A stretch of 64,000 nt of DNA from Progne subis subis (taxonomy: Eukaryota > Chordata > Aves > Passeriformes > Hirundinidae). The notes below the pieces were generated by a model that made no database searches, had not been told where the DNA came from, and saw nothing but the letters and a program-made list of their open reading frames with translations. Of the stretch, positions 57,426 through 64,000 are shown one piece after another. The translations under genes were made by a program, and so were the position numbers. Within the stretch, counting starts at the first letter, position 1. Every line of letters begins with the position of its first letter. The stretch is from positions 124,001 through 188,000 of the forward strand of contig JAKJHU010000362.1 of assembly GCA_022316685.1 (NCBI GenBank), written 5' to 3'.

Positions 57426-58429
57426 AGTTCTGATGGCACCTCTTGGGAAAGTTTCACTAAGCACCGAGGGAAATAACAGCATAAAAAGTTTCTTTAGCAC
57501 CTCCTGGAGTACAAAACTCCCAAGGCCTTTAAAAAGCCAAATCACACAAAAAAAATTCCCTCCTTTTGTGAAACAACAACTGCTTAATAAAACTCAACAA
57601 CCGACTAAGCAAAAGAAAAATCCTCCATCCAGATGAGGCAATAAATTACATCGCTGGAACTCGTCCAGCACGTGGGAGTTCAGGTCCCTGCTCCTGCCAG
57701 GAGCAGCTCCAGAGGTCAGGCCTGGGTTCCTGCTTCAGCAGCTGGTACCTTCCAACAGCAGCCCTCCCATCCTGGTCACTCTATTAACACTAATAAATAG
57801 ATCAAATTACCGCTGCAGCGCTGCATTAGCGACTGGAGGACATTTGCTGGCTCAAAAATGGATTTTTAGTGTGTCATCACAAGTGTCAAAGCGTCCATCC
57901 GTCCATCCTTACTCCCCAGGCAGAGGAAGTTTTGACTTGAAAGAGCTTTCTGGATATTAAATCTAATTTTTGCTTGGCACAGGGACACTGATTTTACAAA
58001 CATCGTGATGAGCACTACCCCAAATCCACTATTCCCAGGTAACCCTGATTTCTCAGAACCCTGCAGGTAAATCCAAAACAGAAAAAAAAACCCCAAACAA
58101 CAAAACAAACAATAAAAAAAGCCCTGTAGCAACACAAATCAGCTTCAATCGATGCAGGGCCTCTCCTCACTTAAGGGCACAGTCCTCCCACCAGGAACAA
58201 CAGAGGAATCTAAAATATTTATCTCTAAAGAACTTCAGTTTCTCAGCTCAAACCTGACCTGGAGTCCACTCCTACCTTGTGCAGGTGCAAATAATAAATT
58301 CAGCTCAGGTAGGCTGGATGCTCAACTCCTGGATTTCTGCTCATCCCCCTGTCTATGGGAACGGGCAGCAGGTGACATTTACATATAGGAATTTAAAAAT
58401 CCCAGGAGTTATTGCACATCCAACTTCCC
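57426..58429. other. Intron with no recognised feature
   Basis: Unique sequence. Contains short A-rich tracts near 57548 and 58082. Confidence 0.5.
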
Positions 58430-58497
58430 CATCCCTGGCAGTGTCCAAGGCCAGGCTGGACAGGGACTGGAGCTCCCTGGGATTGTGGAAGGTGTCC
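58430..58497 (+). mobile_element. CR1 LINE fragment lacking its 3' end
   Basis: CATCCCTGGCAGTGTCCAAG, GCCAGGCTGGACAGGGACTG, TGTGGAAGGTGTCCC. It stops before the terminus and meets an antisense CR1 piece. Confidence 0.85.
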
Positions 58498-58504
58498 CAC
58501 CACC

Positions 58505-58612
58505 TCCATTGCTTCCCAATATCCCATCTAAACCTCTCCTCCACCAGCTTCAGGCCATTCCCACTTGTCCCATCACCCCATGGCCTCAGGAAGTCTCTCC
58601 CTAGTGTTCCTT
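58505..58612 (-). mobile_element. CR1 LINE fragment, antisense internal part
   Basis: TTCCCAATATCCCATCTAAA, CCTCTCCTCC, CAGCTTCAGGCCATTCCCAC, TTGTCCCATCACC. This is the region of CR1 upstream of the piece at 58430, in the opposite orientation, so the pair looks like one insertion with an internal inversion. Confidence 0.8.
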
Positions 58613-59179
58613 AATTCCAAATAAAGTATCTTGCAGGATCTCCAGGACAGGAAATCAAGAAAAAACTTCCTGAAACGGAGCTCCCAAAAGTCATCTGTGT
58701 CCCCAGCTCACCACCAAACCACAACAAAAGTCCACAGATCTGGCAGAGGAGACAGATTTTCTACTTTATCTGTTGTTGAAAAATAACAAGAATCACAATT
58801 AGTCCTATTAAAGCAAGACCCCAAATGTTCAAATCGTGGAACTACCAGAGGAGGGGGGGGGAAAAAAAATCCCCAAAAAAATGAAGCTGGAGAGGAGATT
58901 TCCAGCATGGATCCCCTTCCCCCCCAAACAACACCCGAAAAACACCCACCCACCATGCCAAAGGTTAAGTCATTTAGTCAAGTTCAAAGATCTTCAAAGA
59001 GTTCTTAGATCCAGATAAGCCCATATGTTCCCAAAATCCTGTGAAAAGCCATTACTTTCCAATCTGCTTTTCATGTCCGAGCTGCAGAACACACAGATGC
59101 TTGGCATCACTCAGGAGCCCTAAATTCTCACACCAGACAATCAAGGCTCACCAATAACTTCCCAATCTCCAACCCTAAG
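58613..59179. other. Intron with no recognised feature
   Basis: Contains G and A runs at about 58852-58868 and a C-rich stretch near 58918. No gene. Confidence 0.5.
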
Positions 59180-59850
59180 AAACGGCTTTATTCCATCAAC
59201 GCTCGGGCCCGCTTGTAAAAAACCGAAAGTCTCCATAAAAGCCCATTCAGTTACTGCACAATAAGTGTTAATTTGCTAATTTCTTCACAGGTAATCAATT
59301 AAAATGTAAAATATTGGATAAAATTAGTTGCACTAAATTTAACAGCTGCTCCATAAGCATAATTAGTTTCACAAGGGCCATATGTATTCCGAGCAGGGAC
59401 AGAGTTGAAACAAATAAGCGGATTTTAAAACAAGTTTGAGGAAATCTGCATTTAATTAGCAGGTGGGCACTACAACTGCATAATGTTTTTATACATTTAT
59501 ATTTATGAAGTGACAGAAGATCTAAAGGCTTTTTAAAATGGCGTTTATTGTTTGAATGGGAACTGTTTTGCTGCATGCTAAAGTGATTTAAATCCTTATA
59601 GCCCCGCTTTGAAAAAATCATAAATGGTGAAAGAAAACATGTGGAAAACTGTAAAACTAGAAAGAATTTGCGACAAAAAGCAGAGCCACATACCATAACC
59701 AAAAGGAAACTACACTTAATTAAATGTACACTACATCTGGAATATCAGCCTAATAAAACGTGCAACTATTAATTCTCATTGTTCTAAAGGAAATGAGGTC
59801 AGTGGCGTTTAGTATTTCCCCAATTATATTGCACTAAAGCACTGAACTCT
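59180..59850. promoter_or_regulatory. Strong candidate conserved non-coding element
   Basis: About 670 bases of repeat-free sequence with dense homeodomain-type cores: GTGTTAATTTGCTAATTTC, GGTAATCAATTAAAATG, AAGCATAATTAGTTTCAC, CTGCATTTAATTAGCAGGTG, a run TTTTTATACATTTATATTTA, AAAATGGCGTTTATTGTTTG, ACTTAATTAAATGTACAC and CTATTAATTCTCATTG. There is no coding frame of note. In other vertebrates SHOX2 lies near this end of RSRC1; enhancer function is inference. Confidence 0.45.
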
Positions 59851-60817
59851 ATCTTAGAGGTCCAATCTAATCTCTTCAAAAGGTTACAACTGCAAAAGAG
59901 ACTTTTTTTTTTTTAATGGAAAGAGGAATTAAAGCCCAAAACCGAGACAGGGTTTGTTTTCCTCTCTTTGAGCTCTTCCAGGGAAGGTCAGTTTTTGCAA
60001 AAATAAAAATAATCTGTTTTCTCAGCAAACAGCAACCCCCACTCCAAAGAACGGCGCTGAGATGTCAACTTCTCCCCTGGAATTCTTCTAAGCATCTCTC
60101 ACCTGACACAAGCCTTATTAGATTATTTTTAGCTCAATGGTCACAAACAAAAGCCAACAAACTCGGGGGCTCTTTAATACTTGAGCCATAAATCCAAGGG
60201 CTGGGCCAGAACAATGGAACGACTGCGCTGCATCAATCTGGGTGCCCAGATTGGTAATAAAGTGCAAACACACAAGTAATTGCAGCAGAATGCCGTGTTC
60301 TCTTTCAAGGCACATTAAGAGAAAAGTTCCTTGTTTAACTCAGCTTCACCACCAGGGGAAAAAAAAAATATCATAGTAGGAGTTATTGGAAAGGTAAAAT
60401 AATTTCAGGTATCAATTGCAGTTATCCACGCTGCAGAAATTATTAAATATGTGTATATACTGCAAGTTTAGCTGCCTCTATAAAACATTCCAGGTCATTA
60501 TTAGTTTGCAATTTTAAAATGCATGTCTTTGAGGAAGTTAAATATAGATAATATGTATGATAATACTACTTTTTTTTATTTACTGTTCAATATAAGGTGA
60601 GTGATAACAAAACTAAGCAGCAGCAGAGTCAGAGTTTAAACCTGAAATGAGACTGATGCTAAGAGGAAAAAGTTGTTTCAAACCAGCAGTTTGGACAGCT
60701 GATAAGTGACAAAACATGTTTCAGAATTAGGGAATATTTAAGATTTAAAAAAATTATCATCCACAGTGCCAGAGAAAAGCAGGATGAAATCAAGACAAGA
60801 ACTGGGACAACCATGAG
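59851..60817. other. Intron with possible further unique element
   Basis: The part 60100-60330 is unique (CCTTATTAGATTATTTTTAG, GCATCAATCTGGGTGCCCAG, CAAGTAATTGCAGCAG) and could be conserved. The rest is AT-rich with nothing recognised. Confidence 0.4.
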
Positions 60818-60984
60818 CTTTTTTTGGAGATAATGTAAAATGTCTCTCCTCCAGGACCGCAACATTTAAACTTCCATTCAGCGCATTTTTTCCTGGTTGC
60901 TTTCTCCTCAGCCCAAGCAGTGACAGCTCCGGGATTTGGCTGGGAGGGGAAGGAACTCCCTTGCTGGTATCTTCGTGTGGCAAA
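60818..60984 (-). repeat. Unnamed dispersed repeat, inverted pair member A
   Basis: In minus sense: GCCACACGAAGATACCAGCA, CCCAGCCAAATCCC, CTGTCACTGCTTGGGCTGAG, GCTGAATGGAAGTTTAAATG, GACATTTTACATTATCTCC, then A7. It matches 62234-62409 at roughly 80 percent by eye. The A tail at the same end in both suggests a retroposed family; I do not recognise it. Confidence 0.85.
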
Positions 60985-62233
60985 CCGTGCCAAACGCAGA
61001 GCTGAGGAAATGGATTCACCAAACACCAGCCCAGCCCAGCAATTCTGCACCCAGGAACAATGGCAATCCCACAGCCAAACATTTGAGGAGGTGAAATTCC
61101 CAATAAGTGTGAGAAGATGCAGGTGCTGGAAGGGCAGCATGGAGAGCAGGGGAACACAGCTGGAGAGAAGAACCCACGGATGAGACACTCCTGGAGCTCT
61201 AAAGCAGTTGGGTTTCACAAATGGAGCTCTCCAGACTCCTGGAGAAGCTCCTGCTCTGAATTCTGAGGGGGATGAAGGTGCCTCCTCTGCCACAATGCCT
61301 CCATTATCCCACAAGGAGTCCTTGGGAAGACTCCACCGAGGTGCTGGAAACCCACAGGAGATCTGCAGATGGGAGGAGAAGAACCCACCCCAAACGTGCT
61401 GAAGTTTGGAACACAAAGTTCCAGACACAGTTAAGGGACTGGAAGGAGTTCCTAAAACTGAGCCTCGGTGCCAGCAGCACTCAGAACCTGCTTCCCATGG
61501 AATTCAGGCACAACTCCCTGCCCAAGGAATGATCTGCAGGAGCACCTTGATGAACACCCTGGGCCAAAATGAAAGCAAAACTAGACTTTACTGAGGGTTA
61601 CCTGAGATTAAACCATGGATTAAACCAGGCTGTCCGAGCAGGGAGACAAACCATTCATCTCCCTTCTGTAAAGACTCCTTCCTAAAATTCGACCTCAAAT
61701 TAAGATCATCCGATAAGAACCCGTCTGGTTTTAACTGACATGAATTTCCCTCACGACTTCTCAGAGCGGATCCCAAAGCAGGACCTTTTCCTAACCCTAT
61801 ATTCCTGTAGCCACGCCATGACTGAGCAGAAAAATCTGGAATCTAACTCCAATAATCTTCAGGGAATAAAAGAATAAAGAAACAGAAGTTAATACAGAAA
61901 TTGGTAGATTGTCCTATTAAATAAACAGCCAAAAGACCCTCCCATTCCTTGTTCTTTTATTTAAAGCAGTCTTGCAGTTCAAGGGCAAACACCTCACAAA
62001 CCCCTAAAAAATGTTATATGTTTAAATTCTATCTACTGTACCCAGCTGCAGGTACATGAGATAGAAACTTCCACATAAAACCAAAGTTAAGGTTGATAAG
62101 GGAAGTCAACATTATTCCATTCATCTGAAAACAAAACAAAAGGCTCAATTGAGTTGAGAACACCCAACTTATCTTCTGGTCATACAAAAAGTTTAAAGCA
62201 CGAGGTGAGGCAGAAGCAAAACTGTTGTTCAAG
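60985..62233. other. Intron between the inverted repeat arms
   Basis: Unique sequence. The part 60990-61560 is GC-richer with open frames on both strands but no family resemblance; the rest is AT-rich. Confidence 0.45.
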
Positions 62234-62409
62234 TGCCACACAAAGATACCAGCAAGGGAAAAAGGGAATTCCTCCCTCTCCCAGCCAAATCCCAGCACTG
62301 TCACTGCTTGGCTGAGAAAAAGGCAAAACGGGGAAAAAAAAAAATGGGCTGAATGGAAATTTAAATGTGGCAACCTTGGTGGAAAAACATTTTACATCGT
62401 CTCAAAAAA
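62234..62409 (+). repeat. Unnamed dispersed repeat, inverted pair member B
   Basis: Plus sense: TGCCACACAAAGATACCAGC, CCCAGCCAAATCCC, CTGTCACTGCTTGGCTGAG, GCTGAATGGAAATTTAAATG, AACATTTTACATCGTCTC, then A9 and a small AATAGTAATAATAA microsatellite. The same frame is open in both arms (AEWKFKC...GGKTFYIVSKK here, AEWKFKC...GGETFYIISKK in the other). Confidence 0.85.
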
Positions 62410-64000
62410 AAATAATAGTAATAATAAAAGGAAAAACATGAATTCTACAGGACCAAGCAAGTAACACACTATCAGCAAGCAGACCCATCAGACCCTGTAA
62501 TTAATTCTTACAGCCACGAGCAGTTACTCCCTTCTCCATACAGCTGGAATCTATTTGGAAAAAAACAAAAAAAACAACCCAGAGGTGCAGCTTCCCTCCA
62601 GGGCTCTGGATCAACACCCCAGAGGATTCCTTTCTGCCTGCTGCAGGCACTGGGGACTCTGTATCTGCCCTGGATGGATCCCAGGGCCACGGAAAAGGCT
62701 CCAAACTCATTTTCCAGATGGACTCCCGACCTAGGTAATTAATTATTTGTTGTAAATTTGACAACACCTCTGATATTATGGTAAAATGTTAAAGGGACAG
62801 ACAGGAGAGATTTTCAGGTTGAGATTTTCCACTTCCCCTCAGATTAATGATAGGTAAACACTGCCCCTCTGTCTGCCTGGGACAAACCCGATATTTCAGG
62901 GTTTGGGATCATAAAACCTCCGAGACTGAGGCCCCAGTGATGGTCAGAGCTTAAAGACTCTGTAATATTTGTGTGTCCTTACATCCCCAAATTGATATTA
63001 GACAGCTGCATGGAATTACCTAAACAGAGACTGGAAATCAGTTTGCACACCAGGACACTACCTGCTCTCAGAAGCTGCAAAAAAACCCCAAAAATCCCCA
63101 TTTAGGTCACGCAGCACCAGCAGTGGCAACTGAGATCTCAAAGTGCCACCAGCACGGAGCTAAAACTGAAACAACAAGGGAAAAAAATCTGAATATTCCT
63201 CATTCTTCAACACAGCAACACCGTTTGAAAGGCAAAAAAAAACCTGCTAAAGCCAGGATTAAGGCATTTCCTAAAAATAAATACCTAATTTGGAAGACTG
63301 GGAATATTGAGACTGACTGGATTCATCATGCCCACAAAGAACACGCAGCAAATAACACCTGGATGAAAAGCTGTGACTCTATTTTTTTCTGAGTAAAACA
63401 AATGAAGCCATTCTCTGTGCTCACAGCTTTTAAAAAAGGGATTTTTTTTTCCCTTTCATTCAGCGATAACCAGGCAGGTTGAGGTTTAAGTTTTATAGCA
63501 TGTAAAAAAAATTTAAGGTATTCCACCTGTCCTTTTTACCACCACACATTTACAAAGAACACAGAAAGATTTTCAATCTCCTTTTCCCAAAATAAAAACA
63601 AAATAAACTTAACACTTTTGTTAAAAAAGAAAACTGCTGTAAGTGAACTCAAAAAAATCAAGTTATGGAAAGGCTTTAGAAACACACAAGAAAAGCAAAA
63701 ACATTTCACAGCATCCACTCAAAATCTCGTGGAGGGACAAAATAACAGCAGAAAGAGTTTGGATGTTTTGTGTCTATTTTCCAGTGCACTCTCTACAAAC
63801 ACAGGGAAAATTCTCTCATTTCCATGCGAGTTGGATGCATCTCCCTTTAAATACTTTGCATTAACAAACACAGAGTAGACAGAGGAATGCAGGGGCTGTT
63901 TTTAACATTCTCCTGGATGAAAACTGAACAGCTCCATTCCTGGAGACTGCTGAACACCACGGAGTGCCACCTTTATCTGCCCCAAAATCTCCTTTACTGA
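62410..64000. other. Intron with no recognised feature
   Basis: AT-rich sequence to the end of the window, with short A runs. No RSRC1 exon and no named repeat. Confidence 0.5.

Larger units (their letters stand above)
55921..64000 (-). other. RSRC1: RSRC1 intron, 3' part only
   Basis: The intron upstream of the RS-rich exon in transcript order. It holds a CR1 fragment with a duplicated acceptor region, an LTR-like piece, two small CR1 composites, an AT-rich block, a probable conserved non-coding block (59180-59850) and an inverted repeat pair (60818-60984 / 62234-62409). No further RS-coding exon was found, so the exon carrying the N-terminal part of the RS region should lie beyond 64000. 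Confidence 0.85.

Noticed and set aside
55921..64000. The preceding RSRC1 exon with more RS repeats
   Set aside because: No Arg/Ser-rich segment ending in a donor of suitable phase was found on the minus strand.

Overview
The window is animal nuclear DNA, almost certainly from a bird and probably a songbird. It has long AT-rich non-coding stretches, spliced exons with GT-AG borders, and about two dozen truncated CR1 LINE fragments of the avian type, with the typical 3' end (a run resembling AAGGTCCCTTCCAACCC followed by ATTCTATG-like repeats). No bacterial-style gene, operon, tRNA or rRNA is visible. The bird and songbird assignment is inference from the repeat types.

The one gene I can identify is RSRC1 (arginine/serine-rich coiled-coil 1, a splicing-related nuclear protein). 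It lies on the minus strand and is present only in part. Three short internal exons occur in the expected order with matching reading phases: 55768-55920 (RS-rich region), 33568-33604 (a 37-base exon reading DSANIKAGLEHL) and 19834-19885 (start of the coiled-coil region, [17 protein letters not shown]). Each has an AG acceptor and a GTGAGT or GTAAGT donor. Together they encode about 80 residues. The first exons and promoter should lie beyond the right end and the last exons beyond the left end; I looked for the neighbouring exons and did not find them. Everything else is intron: 55921-64000 (partial), 33605-55767 (22.2 kb), 19886-33567 (13.7 kb) and 1-19833 (partial).

The introns hold three kinds of sequence. 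(1) Repeats: CR1 fragments on both strands, two related LTR-like pieces in opposite orientation (34091-34320 and 56169-56400), an old hairpin MITE (3228-3311), a 28-base minisatellite of about 30 copies (31781-32620), a four-copy array of about 200 bases that runs up to an RSRC1 splice donor (54971-55764), smaller tandem repeats, and an inverted pair of an unnamed repeat (60818-60984 / 62234-62409). (2) Stretches dense in homeodomain, octamer, PBX-HOX, CCAAT and FOX-like sites that read like conserved non-coding elements (for example 12360-12850, 26640-27110, 27990-28480, 28780-29320, 34690-35010, 38860-39000, 44740-45260, 59180-59850). In other vertebrates RSRC1 sits next to SHOX2 and its introns are known to hold distant SHOX2 enhancers, so these are candidate SHOX2 regulatory elements; this is inference from synteny and motif content, with no alignment done. 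(3) Featureless AT-rich intron.

The most interesting local structure is the RS-domain exon at 55768-55920. Its acceptor is about 25 bases from a CR1 3' end, the acceptor region has been tandemly duplicated (including a decayed copy of the exon start), and its donor abuts the 200-base tandem array. I see no clear evidence of an unknown gene system in this window.
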